From positions 124,001 to 188,000 of the forward strand of contig NZ_KI632511.1 in the NCBI RefSeq assembly GCF_000504285.1: a stretch of DNA of 64,000 nucleotides. The letters are read 5' to 3'. The translations under genes were made by a program, and so were the position numbers. The notes beneath the pieces were generated by a model, which searched no databases, was not told the origin of the DNA, and saw only the letters and a list, made by a program, of their open reading frames with translations. The stretch is from Actinospica robiniae DSM 44927 (lineage in GTDB: Bacteria; Actinomycetota; Actinomycetes; Streptomycetales; Catenulisporaceae). Below, piece by piece: positions 1-8,043 of this stretch. How positions within the stretch are numbered: the first letter of the stretch is position 1; each line of letters opens with the position of its first letter.

Positions 1-551
1 GATTGGTCCGCAGCGGCCGCGTCAATCCGCTCGGCGCGGCAAGCGAGCTACGCCCTTTGGCCAGCGCCGCGCGGCCCGTCTACACCATGGCCGAGTACGC
101 GTACGGCATCGAGCTCACCCCCGAGACTGTCCGGCACCCGCTCCTGCGCAAAGCCGATTCGGTGGGCACCGCCGCGATCGCCTACGCCAATGACATCATC
201 GGCTTGAAAGCGGATCTGCTGCGCGGCATCCGGGACAACCTCGTGCTGTCCCTGCAGCACGAGCACGGCGGCACGCTACAGGCGAACGTCGAGCGGGCCG
301 CCGCGAAGTTCCACCAGAAGGCCGCCGAGTTCCTCGACGTGCAGGAGCAGTTCCGCAGCGGCTCCGGCCTCTGCGACGCGACGATCGCCGGCCGGGCCGA
401 TGTGGCGACGTACCTACAGATCCTGGAGGACTGGCTTTTCGAGGGCGTCAAGTGGCAGCTGCGCGAGACCGACCGCTACGACACCACGGTGCGGCTGACG
501 GATCGGGAGAATCCGAACCAGCTTCTGCTGCTGAGCGGCGCGGCTGCGTAG
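1..551 (+). CDS. Terpene synthase, C-terminal part (cut by window edge)
   Basis: This is the last ~180 residues of a class I terpene cyclase, which would cyclise a prenyl diphosphate (C10 or C15) in the cytoplasm. The reading frame is open to the window edge, so the gene begins upstream; the TTG at position 3 is not taken as a start. The metal-binding NSE triad is recognisable as N-D-I-I-G-L-K-A-D. Gly stands at the usual Ser/Thr position and Asp at the usual Glu. The Arg-Tyr pair that contacts diphosphate is near the C-terminus (D-R-Y-D-T). The aspartate-rich first metal motif lies outside the window, so the product cannot be predicted. The gene converges on the globin gene and ends 2 bp before that gene's stop. 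Family assignment is fairly secure, activity less so. Confidence 0.72.
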   Translation, partial: LVRSGRVNPLGAASELRPLASAARPVYTMAEYAYGIELTPETVRHPLLRKADSVGTAAIAYANDIIGLKADLLRGIRDNLVLSLQHEHGGTLQANVERAAAKFHQKAAEFLDVQEQFRSGSGLCDATIAGRADVATYLQILEDWLFEGVKWQLRETDRYDTTVRLTDRENPNQLLLLSGAAA

Positions 552-553
552 CA

Positions 554-1330
554 TCACTCCTCCGACTTCGCAGCGGGCTTATACGGCGGGGCCACACCCC
601 AGCCCCAGTGCGGGATGGGTGCGTCGTAGGCCTCGCGGCCGGGCTGCGAGTTGATCTCGGCGAGGCGGGTGCCCCATTCGACGTACGAGGCGAACGCCGC
701 GCGGAACGAGGGATCCGTGGGCAGCTCGACCCGGTCCGCCGCGTCCATCAGCAGATTGACCCACCGCCGCCGTTGCTGCTCGGTGATGTGCTTGCCGAGG
801 TGGCGGCTGACCATGTGCCGGTAGTCTCCGCGTTCCGTGCTGTAGTTCTCCGGGCCGCCGAAGACCTCGCCGAGCCAGAGCGCGACGAAATGCGGGTGGT
901 GCTCGTCCATGTCCTTGAACAGCGGATAGAGCAGTTCGTCCTTGAGCACCTCGCCGTAGAAGGACCGGGTGAGCCGCTCGAGCGCTTCGGCGCCGCCGAG
1001 CCATTCGTAGAGGCTGGGGATCGATCCGCCCTGGCCGGCCACGGCGGTCGGGGTGTAGTGCCGCATCTCCTGGATGTTCGAGATGTAGGGCTTGATGGCT
1101 TCCAGGAACGGCGGGAAGTGCTCACTGGCCCGGAAGCCCTGCAGATGCCCTGCCGTGGACGTCCAGGTGATGCGCAGGATGTAGGACTCGAGGTCCTCGT
1201 CGCAGCGGGAGAGCTCGTAGTCCACACACTCCGGCGCCTCGGCCAGCTGCCCCGCGGCTCGCCCGTAGGCCTGCTCGAACCCCTCGGCGGCTTCGGCTGG
1301 GATCTGGTAACGGATGTATTCGACGGTCAT
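554..1330 (-). CDS. ABM domain fused to group II truncated haemoglobin
   Basis: A two-domain protein of 258 residues. Residues ~1-100 resemble an antibiotic biosynthesis monooxygenase (ABM) domain, a small ferredoxin-like fold. Residues ~115-240 are a truncated haemoglobin, with the proximal-side segment around R-H-M-V-S-R-H-L-G-K-H. ABM-trHb fusions are known in actinomycetes; a role in oxidative or quinone chemistry or in NO/O2 handling is inferred. The ATG at 1330 was chosen because A-A-G-G-G-G precedes it and the ABM fold begins directly after it. An upstream in-frame start would add 20 non-conserved residues. The gene is divergent from a TetR gene, with a perfect palindrome between them, so it is probably repressed by that regulator. 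Confidence 0.85.
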   Translation of the reverse strand: MTVEYIRYQIPAEAAEGFEQAYGRAAGQLAEAPECVDYELSRCDEDLESYILRITWTSTAGHLQGFRASEHFPPFLEAIKPYISNIQEMRHYTPTAVAGQGGSIPSLYEWLGGAEALERLTRSFYGEVLKDELLYPLFKDMDEHHPHFVALWLGEVFGGPENYSTERGDYRHMVSRHLGKHITEQQRRRWVNLLMDAADRVELPTDPSFRAAFASYVEWGTRLAEINSQPGREAYDAPIPHWGWGVAPPYKPAAKSEE

Positions 1331-1384
1331 GACAAGCCCCTTCGGGCGTCGGCTCGCGGCCCCGTTGGCCCCGCGTCCATTCCA

Positions 1385-1403
1385 ATACAATACAGTATTG
1401 TAT
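1385..1403. promoter_or_regulatory. 19-bp perfect palindrome, probable TetR operator
   Basis: ATACAATAC-A-GTATTGTAT has 9-bp arms that match exactly around one central base. It sits between the divergent globin (start 1330) and TetR (start 1425) genes and is far more AT-rich than its surroundings. It contains -10-like hexamers on both strands. Autoregulation and control of the globin gene by the adjacent TetR protein is the natural inference. Confidence 0.75.
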
Positions 1404-1424
1404 CACCGAAGCTAAGATGGGAAC

Positions 1425-2051
1425 GTGAACCGACAGCGACCCGCGGCCGAACCTGCGTCCTCCTCGGCCCAGGCCCGTTCGGGGCGGAGCCGCGACAGCA
1501 CGATCGACGAACGGATTCTGACTGCCGCGAGGCGTCAGCTCTCCGTGCTCGGCTTCGAGGGGATGTCGATCGCCTCGGTGGCCCAGGAGGCCGGGACGAC
1601 GCGGCAGGCGCTGTATCGGCGGTGGGCGGACAAGGCGCAGCTGGCTTGCGACGCCGTCGCGGCCATCAGCGAGGAACGCGGCGGATCGGGCGCCCCACAG
1701 GATCCGTTCGACGCGCTCGTCGCGGAGCTGACGGACTTCCAGCGGGGTGTGTCCCGGCCGGGGCGGCTGTCCCTCGTCGGCACGATGCTGCAGGAGACCA
1801 CCGGCCCCGAAGTGCTCGAGCGCTACCGCGCCACGGTCATCCATCCGCGCCGGCAGCGGCTCGCCGCCGTCCTGCGCGCCGCGCAGCAGCTCGGCATGAT
1901 CGACGCGGACGCGGATCTGACCGTCGCCGTGACGATGTGCACCGGCAACTGGTACGGCCGGGCCCTGGCCGGCGAACCGATACCAGAAGACTGGCCCCGG
2001 CGCACGGCCGCGCTGGTGTGGCGGGCCCTGGGCGGCCGGCCACGGCCGTGA
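1425..2051 (+). CDS. TetR/AcrR family transcriptional regulator
   Basis: A 208-residue one-component regulator. After a disordered N-terminus of ~28 residues, a TetR helix-turn-helix occupies residues ~30-75, with a recognition helix around T-T-R-Q-A-L-Y-R-R-W. The C-terminal ligand domain is helical and resembles the TetR_C type found next to oxidoreductases. The GTG start at 1425 lies 22 bp from the 19-bp palindrome. The divergent neighbour, an ABM-globin, is the likely target. The inducer is unknown. Confidence 0.88.
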   Translation: MNRQRPAAEPASSSAQARSGRSRDSTIDERILTAARRQLSVLGFEGMSIASVAQEAGTTRQALYRRWADKAQLACDAVAAISEERGGSGAPQDPFDALVAELTDFQRGVSRPGRLSLVGTMLQETTGPEVLERYRATVIHPRRQRLAAVLRAAQQLGMIDADADLTVAVTMCTGNWYGRALAGEPIPEDWPRRTAALVWRALGGRPRP

Positions 2052-2376
2052 CGACCCTCGCGCGCTTCTCTCGGATGCGCGTCCACGGTCACCGGGAAGG
2101 CACATTTGCGCCGGCGCGGCGGCCGGGGCTGACCGGCACCCTGCAGGCGACCATCAGAACCCTGCGGTAACCTCGTGCCCGAGCGGTTCGACCCCGAGCC
2201 GACGCCGTGGTGGTGCTGCACCTGTTCGATGGTGACAGCGGCCATGCCATCGAAACGTCAGAGAATCCACCACTCACGTACGGGCTCGTCTACACTGGGC
2301 CCGCGCATCCACTGCGCCCGTGCCCTCACGCACTGATCTCGCACCCATGTGCCCGAAAACATAGGATCAGCCACCG
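2052..2376. other. Intergenic region upstream of the carboxypeptidase
   Basis: No supported gene is seen in these 325 bp. A TACACT hexamer at 2291-2296 could be a -10 element for the downstream carboxypeptidase, but no convincing -35 lies at the right distance. AGGA at 2363-2366 serves as the ribosome binding site of the ATG at 2377. Confidence 0.35.
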
Positions 2377-3732
2377 ATGTCTTCCGAGCGCCGCCTTCCC
2401 CGTAGCCGCCGCCGCGCGACCGTCGTCTCCACCGCCGTCGGCGCCGCGGTCGTGATCGGCTGCACCGTGCTGCTCATACCCCGGGGCAGCACCCAGACGG
2501 CAGCCGACCTCCCCGCGAACTCCGCGATCGGTGACGGCTCCGGCGCGCCCGGCGCCTCCGCGACCGGCACGGCATCGGCCGGCGCATCGGCCTCGGCTTC
2601 CAGCTCCGCATCCGCCTCCGCCTCCGCCTCCGCGTCGGCCTCGGCGTCCGGTTCCGCGACACCGACCTCGACGGCGGCGTTCTCCGGCCCGCCCAAACTC
2701 TCGATCGGCTCCAGCCAGAACGTCGCCGGCACCCTGCAACCGACCTGGCCCAACCAAGGCCAAGCCGAAATAGACCTCGACGGCAGCGTCATCAAAAGCT
2801 ACGGACCCGTCAGCAGCTCACAGCCGATCGCCTCGGTCACCAAGACCATGACCGCCTACCTCATCCTGCACGACCACCCGCTCAGCCCGGGACAACAGGG
2901 CCCGACCATCACCCTCACCGCCGCCGACGTCACCGCCTACAAATACGACGTCAGCGAGAACATGTCCTCGGTACCCGTCAAAGCCGGCGAACAGCTGACC
3001 GAGAGCGAGGCGCTCCAAGCCCTCATGCTCGCCTCCGCCGACAACATCGCCGACGTCCTCGCCCACTGGGACACCGGCACCACCACCGACGCCGCGTTCG
3101 TCAGCAAAATGAACTCCGAAGCCTCCGCCCTCGGCATGAGCCACACCCACTACGCCGACGCCTCCGGCTACGACCCCGACTCCGTCTCAACCGCACCCGA
3201 CCAGATCACCCTCGCCCAGCACGCCATGGGCCTCGGCTACTTCGCGCAACTGGTGGACGAGGGCAGCGCGAAAATCCCCGTGGCCGGCACCATCTCCAAC
3301 TACAACAGCCTCCTCGGCTACGACGGCGTCAACGGCATCAAAACCGGATCCACCGGCCAAGCCGGCGGCTGCCTCCTCTTCCACGCCGACTTCACCGTCA
3401 ACGGCCGCACCCTCACCCTCTCCGGCGCCGTCCTCGGCCAAGACGCACCCACCGGCCAGGAACTCGGCGTCGGACTCGCCGCCGCGAAAACCGCGATATC
3501 CAGCACCGAATCCCAAGTCACCGCCCGCACCCTCATCCCCGCCGGCACCGCCGTCGCCACCGCACCCCTCGCCGACGGCACCACCGCCACCCTGCACACC
3601 ACCGCCAACCTCACCGTCACCGCATGGCCCGGCGAAACCGTCACCCTACGCCTGAACACCTCAGGAACCACCCACACCCTCAAGGCCTACGCATCCGACG
3701 GAACACTCCTCGGCAGCACCACTCTCGGGTAA
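2377..3732 (+). CDS. D-alanyl-D-alanine carboxypeptidase, S11 family
   Basis: A 451-residue exported penicillin-binding protein that would trim the terminal D-Ala of peptidoglycan pentapeptides. One N-terminal membrane segment (residues ~15-35) follows an arginine-rich start. A linker of ~45 residues made almost only of Ser and Ala (residues ~60-95) comes next, then the catalytic domain. The active-site motifs are S153-V-T-K156, S220-A-D-N and K322-T-G. The second motif is S-A-D-N rather than the textbook S-x-N, a variant that may be functional. The low-complexity linker probably spans the thick cell wall. The last ~70 residues form a beta-rich tail. The gene stands alone with an AGGA ribosome site. 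Confidence 0.85.
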   Translation: MSSERRLPRSRRRATVVSTAVGAAVVIGCTVLLIPRGSTQTAADLPANSAIGDGSGAPGASATGTASAGASASASSSASASASASASASASGSATPTSTAAFSGPPKLSIGSSQNVAGTLQPTWPNQGQAEIDLDGSVIKSYGPVSSSQPIASVTKTMTAYLILHDHPLSPGQQGPTITLTAADVTAYKYDVSENMSSVPVKAGEQLTESEALQALMLASADNIADVLAHWDTGTTTDAAFVSKMNSEASALGMSHTHYADASGYDPDSVSTAPDQITLAQHAMGLGYFAQLVDEGSAKIPVAGTISNYNSLLGYDGVNGIKTGSTGQAGGCLLFHADFTVNGRTLTLSGAVLGQDAPTGQELGVGLAAAKTAISSTESQVTARTLIPAGTAVATAPLADGTTATLHTTANLTVTAWPGETVTLRLNTSGTTHTLKAYASDGTLLGSTTLG

Positions 3733-3818
3733 CCACAGAGCCCGCGAATCGCTCATCCTCTGCGCGAAACCGCCGTGTCATGGTTCTGCGTCCCCCTGGC
3801 CGGAGGGAGGGCGTCGTC

Positions 3819-4847
3819 ATGGCGGATGCGCCTTTGGTCGAGAGTGCCGCGCTGGCCGATACGGCATCTGAAAATCGGTCAGCGGGCCGCGGCCCGGCTG
3901 TGTGGGTCGCGCAGAGCACTGCTTTCGGTCTGCTGGCCGGCCCACTCACCTCCGCGAGCGTGAACCACGGCCACTTCGTGGCCGGGTCACTGTTCGCAGA
4001 CCTGCTCCTCATCGTATGGACTGTCGTGTTCACCTTCGTGGCGGCAGGCACTCAATGGCATGGAGCGGGTGCGGCCAGTGTGCGGGTCCTCGCGGTGCTT
4101 CTGCTCGGCAGCGTGTTCTTCATGCTCCCCCGTGCCGACTCGCTGGCGGCGACCGGATCGATCACGTCGTGGGATGTGCTGACGCGCTGGCTCCTGTGTT
4201 GCATCCCTTATCCGCTGGTGGCGCTACTCATCCATCCGAGTACACACCGGTATGTCCGGGTCGCTCCCGTGGCGGGCTTGGTCTGCCTGGCGTTGGCATG
4301 GCCTCAACTGCTCCACCATTCGATCGACACGGTCGCAGCGCAGACCCGCGCTCGCTTCGGCATACCCGGCGCCATGCTCCTGATGGTGGATCCGCAATCA
4401 GTCTCAGCCTTCGAAGGGTTCGGCTACTCCGAGGGCGTCCTCTTGAGCAGCTACGATTCCGGCGGCGAGACGCCACTGCCAGTGCCCGACTACGAGGCAG
4501 ACGACCTTGACATGGTCGTCTACAAGGCCGAGGCGTCCACTCCGTGCGCATCCATCGGCAAAATGATCGATAGTACGGTCGGCGACAACGGCGCCAGCGA
4601 CCAGTCGTGCCTCCGCTTGGCGGACGGTCGCTGGCAGTACGTCGGCGTTCCGGAGAACACGGCCGTCACTCAGATCGAGCTCTACGACGGATACTACGTC
4701 GCACTTACCGTCGATAGCGCCTCGCTCACTCCGATCCCTGCTTCCCAGCTGCCGGCGCTGTTCGCAACGCTGCACCATCCAGACAATGCCGAACTGGCCG
4801 CGCTGGGCGAGTCGGCCGATCAAGGGCTGTACGGATGGCTGTTCTGA
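3819..4847 (+). CDS. Hypothetical membrane protein
   Basis: A 342-residue protein of unknown family. The ATG at 3819 is preceded by an excellent GGAGGGAGG; the frame is open further upstream but overlaps the carboxypeptidase gene. Four hydrophobic stretches lie between residues ~30 and ~175. A soluble C-terminal half of ~160 residues follows, with several acidic patches and three cysteines; it is probably extracellular. It converges on dnaE2, with only 4 bp between the two stop codons. No function is proposed. Confidence 0.65.
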   Translation: MADAPLVESAALADTASENRSAGRGPAVWVAQSTAFGLLAGPLTSASVNHGHFVAGSLFADLLLIVWTVVFTFVAAGTQWHGAGAASVRVLAVLLLGSVFFMLPRADSLAATGSITSWDVLTRWLLCCIPYPLVALLIHPSTHRYVRVAPVAGLVCLALAWPQLLHHSIDTVAAQTRARFGIPGAMLLMVDPQSVSAFEGFGYSEGVLLSSYDSGGETPLPVPDYEADDLDMVVYKAEASTPCASIGKMIDSTVGDNGASDQSCLRLADGRWQYVGVPENTAVTQIELYDGYYVALTVDSASLTPIPASQLPALFATLHHPDNAELAALGESADQGLYGWLF

Positions 4848-4851
4848 TCGT

Positions 4852-7800
4852 TCAGGAGAACGAGCGGCTCCTGTCCGGTGCGCCGCCGACGACGATCGGG
4901 GTGAGGCGGCCGGCGACGACGTTGACGGAGCCGTCTTGGGCCTCGATGGTGCCGTAGATGAGGAGCGCTCCGGCGTAACGGGTGCGGCGGTCGAGGGCGG
5001 CCCAGGTTTTGGCGGGGACGATGACGTTGATCATGCCGGTGGGGTCTTCGAGGTTGAGGAAGCAGATGCCGTTGGCCGTGGGCGGGCGTTGGCGGTGGGT
5101 GACGAGGCCTGCGATCCGGACGGGTCGGCCGTGGCGTAGTTCGCCGAGGTGCTCGGCTTCGAGGACACCCAGTCGGGCGAGGCGCGGGCGCATGGGCTGC
5201 ATGGGGTGGTGGGCGGCGTTCTGGCCGGCCCAGAGTTCGGCGAAGGTCTGTTCTTCGAAGGTGAGCGGCGGCAGGGGCGGGGCGTTGGTGCCGGGGGTGG
5301 TGCCGGGGAGGTGGTCGGGGCGGGTGCCGGCGACGGCGCCCACAGCCCAGAGGGTTTCGCGGCGTCCTTGGCCGAAGGTGTCGAGGGCGCCTGCGGCAGT
5401 GAGGTTCTCAAGGATCAGAGTGGGGGTCTGGGTGCGGCGGACGAGGTCCTCGATGTCGGTGTAGGGCCCGTTGGCGTCGCGCTCGCGTTCGATGGTTTCG
5501 GCCAGCTCGGTGCCCATGCCGCGCACGGTGATCAGGCCGAGGCGGACGGGCGGTTGGGGGTGGGGGGAGGCGTGGCGGTGGACGGGCACGTAAGCGGCGC
5601 GATCCGCGTCGGTGAGGGGTTCGAGGCTGGTCTTGGCGCGGCTCTCGTTGATGTGGACGGGGTTCACGGTGACTTGGTGGCGCTGGGCGTCGGCGATGAG
5701 GGTGGGGGTTTCGTAGAAGCCCATGGGCATGTGGTTGAGGATGCCGGTGAGCAGCAGGGCGGGGTGGTAGCGCTTCATCCAGGCGGTGGCTGCGGCGATG
5801 AACGCGAAGCTCAGGCTGTGCGAAAAGGGGAATCCGTAGCCTGAGAAGGATTCGATCTGCTGGTAGAGGTCTTCGGCCGTGGCGCTGGAGATGCCGAGGC
5901 GGTCGAGACCGGCGAGGAAGCGCTCGCGCAGGGCGAGGATGCCGGGTAGGGAGCGTTTGGCGCCCATCGCGCGGCGGAGCCGGTCGGCTTCGGCGGGGGT
6001 GAATCCGGCTCCTTCGATCGCGAGCATCATGGCCTGTTCCTGGAACAGCACGGTGCCGTTGGAGACGGCGAGGATCCGGTCGATCGTGGGGTGGATCTCG
6101 GGGACGGCGTCTTTGCCGGAGCGGCGGCGCAGGTAGCGCCTGCTGGCTCCGGAGGCCCCGGGCCCTGGCCGGATCAGGGCGATCTGCACGGCCAGGTCGC
6201 GGAACGTGCGGGCTCTCATGACCGGGGCGACGGAGATCTGGGCGCGGGATTCGACCTGGAAGACCCCGACGGTGTCCCCGTCGTTGATCATGTCGTAGAC
6301 GAGCGGGTCATCGGCGGGGATGTCGGCGAACTCCATCGGCGTGCCCGCGTCGGCGAGCATCGTCAGGACGTCGGCCGCGGCGGAGAGGGCGCGCAGGGAG
6401 AGCAGGTCGTGTTTGACCAGGCCGGCGTCGACGGCGGCTTCCTTGTCGCCTTGGATGACGCTGCGTCCGGGCATGCGGGCCCATTCGACCGGCAGGACCT
6501 CGGCGATGGGCCCTTCGCAGATGACGATGCCGCCGGAGTGGATGGAGAAGTGCCGCGGCCGGCCTTCCAGGCGTCGGGCGAGGGCGAGGACCTGGCCGGG
6601 GATCTCCGCGTGCGCGGCGGGGATCTGCTCGTGCCGGTCGACCTGGGAGCTGATCGCGTCGACGGCCCCGGGCGAGTAGCCGAGGATGCGGGCGGCTTCG
6701 CGCACGGAGAACTTCGAGGTCAGACAGACCTCGTTGGCGACCATCGCGGCGTTCTCCCGGCCGTGCTTCGCGTAGACGTATTGGAGGACCTCCTCGCGCC
6801 GGTCGGCCTGGATGTCGAGGTCGATGTCGGGCGGCCCGTCGCGCTCGGGGTGCAGGAACCGGGAGAAGAGCAGGTTGTATTTGATCGGGTCGACCGCGGA
6901 GATCCCGAGGGCGTGCACGACGATCGAGTTCGCGGCGCTGCCCCGGCCCTGGACGAGGATCGGCGGGTCCTGGGCGCGGGCGAAACGCACCACGTCCCAG
7001 GAGATCAGGAACCAGCCGGAGAAACCCAGGGCTTTGATGACCTGCAGCTCGTGCTCGGCCTGGGCATAGGCGTCGGGCCGGGAGGCACGCGTGCCGTAGC
7101 GGCGGGCGATGCCCTCGTAGGTGAGCTCACGCAGGTACGTGTTCTCGTCGTGGCCGTCGGGGGCGGTGAATCGGGGCGGGCGCGGGCGGATGTCGGTGTC
7201 GAACTCGATCCGGCAGGCCAGAGCGAGATCGACCGCGTGGCCGACAGCGCCGGGGTAGCGGCGGAAACGGCGTGCGGCCTGGGCCGGCGTGCGGAGGAAC
7301 ATCCCAGGGCCGGGAGGCAGCCACGAGTCGATCTCCTCGAGGGTGGCACGGGCTCGGAGCGCGGCGACGGCGGCGTAGGTGGCGTGCCCGTCCGGGCGGG
7401 CGTAGTGCACCAGCCCGGTCGCCACGGTCGGCAGGCCGATCCGTGCGGCGAGATCGGCGAGCTGGTCGTTGCGCCGGTCATCGCCCGGCAGGCCGGTGGC
7501 GTGCAGTTCGACGTGCACGCGCTCGGGCCCGAACAGCTCCATCAGCGTACGAAGTTCCTTCTCGGCGGCCTCGGCGCCTTTCTCGGCGAGGGCTCGGGCG
7601 ACGGCGCCTTTGCGGCAGCCCGTCAGGATTTCCCAATGCCCATCAGCTGATGCGGCGACATCGTCGAGGTCGTAGACGGGCCTGCCTTTGCCTTCACCAG
7701 CCAGGTGGCCGCGGGTGATGGCGCCGGCCAGACGCCGGTAGCCGTCCGGGTCGCGGGCGAGGATGAGCAGGTGGGTGCCGTGCGGATCGGGCGTGCCGGT

Positions 7801-8043
7801 ACGCTCACCCTCCAGCTGCAGGTTCAGCTCCGCGCCGAACACGGTCGCGAGTCCCGTGCCGCGTGCGGCGACGGCGAGGTGCGGGGCCGCGGCCATCGAG
7901 TCGTGGTCCGTGATCGCCAGACCGGTCAGGCCGAGCCGGACGGCTTCCTCGACCAGGGTCGTGGGCGCGTCGACGCCGTCGAGGAAGCTGTACCAGGAGT
8001 GGGCGTGCAGTTCCGCGTATGCCGGGGTGGTGCGTTCGGTCAC
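4852..8043 (-). CDS. dnaE2: Error-prone DNA polymerase III alpha subunit DnaE2
   Basis: A 1063-residue C-family polymerase that carries out translesion synthesis with ImuB and ImuA' during the SOS response. The N-terminal PHP domain begins A-E-L-H-A-H-S-W-Y-S. The palm carries the catalytic P-D-I-D-L-D near residue 406, with the expected finger regions after it. An OB-fold domain lies at the C-terminus (residues ~960-1050). The length is typical of DnaE2 rather than replicative DnaE1. The GTG at 8043 was chosen because it overlaps the imuB stop (GTGA) and starts exactly at the PHP domain. The open frame upstream is only the shadow of imuB. It is the last gene of the SOS-regulated cassette. 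Confidence 0.95.
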   Translation of the reverse strand: MTERTTPAYAELHAHSWYSFLDGVDAPTTLVEEAVRLGLTGLAITDHDSMAAAPHLAVAARGTGLATVFGAELNLQLEGERTGTPDPHGTHLLILARDPDGYRRLAGAITRGHLAGEGKGRPVYDLDDVAASADGHWEILTGCRKGAVARALAEKGAEAAEKELRTLMELFGPERVHVELHATGLPGDDRRNDQLADLAARIGLPTVATGLVHYARPDGHATYAAVAALRARATLEEIDSWLPPGPGMFLRTPAQAARRFRRYPGAVGHAVDLALACRIEFDTDIRPRPPRFTAPDGHDENTYLRELTYEGIARRYGTRASRPDAYAQAEHELQVIKALGFSGWFLISWDVVRFARAQDPPILVQGRGSAANSIVVHALGISAVDPIKYNLLFSRFLHPERDGPPDIDLDIQADRREEVLQYVYAKHGRENAAMVANEVCLTSKFSVREAARILGYSPGAVDAISSQVDRHEQIPAAHAEIPGQVLALARRLEGRPRHFSIHSGGIVICEGPIAEVLPVEWARMPGRSVIQGDKEAAVDAGLVKHDLLSLRALSAAADVLTMLADAGTPMEFADIPADDPLVYDMINDGDTVGVFQVESRAQISVAPVMRARTFRDLAVQIALIRPGPGASGASRRYLRRRSGKDAVPEIHPTIDRILAVSNGTVLFQEQAMMLAIEGAGFTPAEADRLRRAMGAKRSLPGILALRERFLAGLDRLGISSATAEDLYQQIESFSGYGFPFSHSLSFAFIAAATAWMKRYHPALLLTGILNHMPMGFYETPTLIADAQRHQVTVNPVHINESRAKTSLEPLTDADRAAYVPVHRHASPHPQPPVRLGLITVRGMGTELAETIERERDANGPYTDIEDLVRRTQTPTLILENLTAAGALDTFGQGRRETLWAVGAVAGTRPDHLPGTTPGTNAPPLPPLTFEEQTFAELWAGQNAAHHPMQPMRPRLARLGVLEAEHLGELRHGRPVRIAGLVTHRQRPPTANGICFLNLEDPTGMINVIVPAKTWAALDRRTRYAGALLIYGTIEAQDGSVNVVAGRLTPIVVGGAPDRSRSFS

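Noticed and set aside
6091-7650. Long antisense open frames over dnaE2, imuB and the hybrid kinase gene
   Set aside because: They are typical high-GC shadow frames opposite well-supported genes and show no family features.
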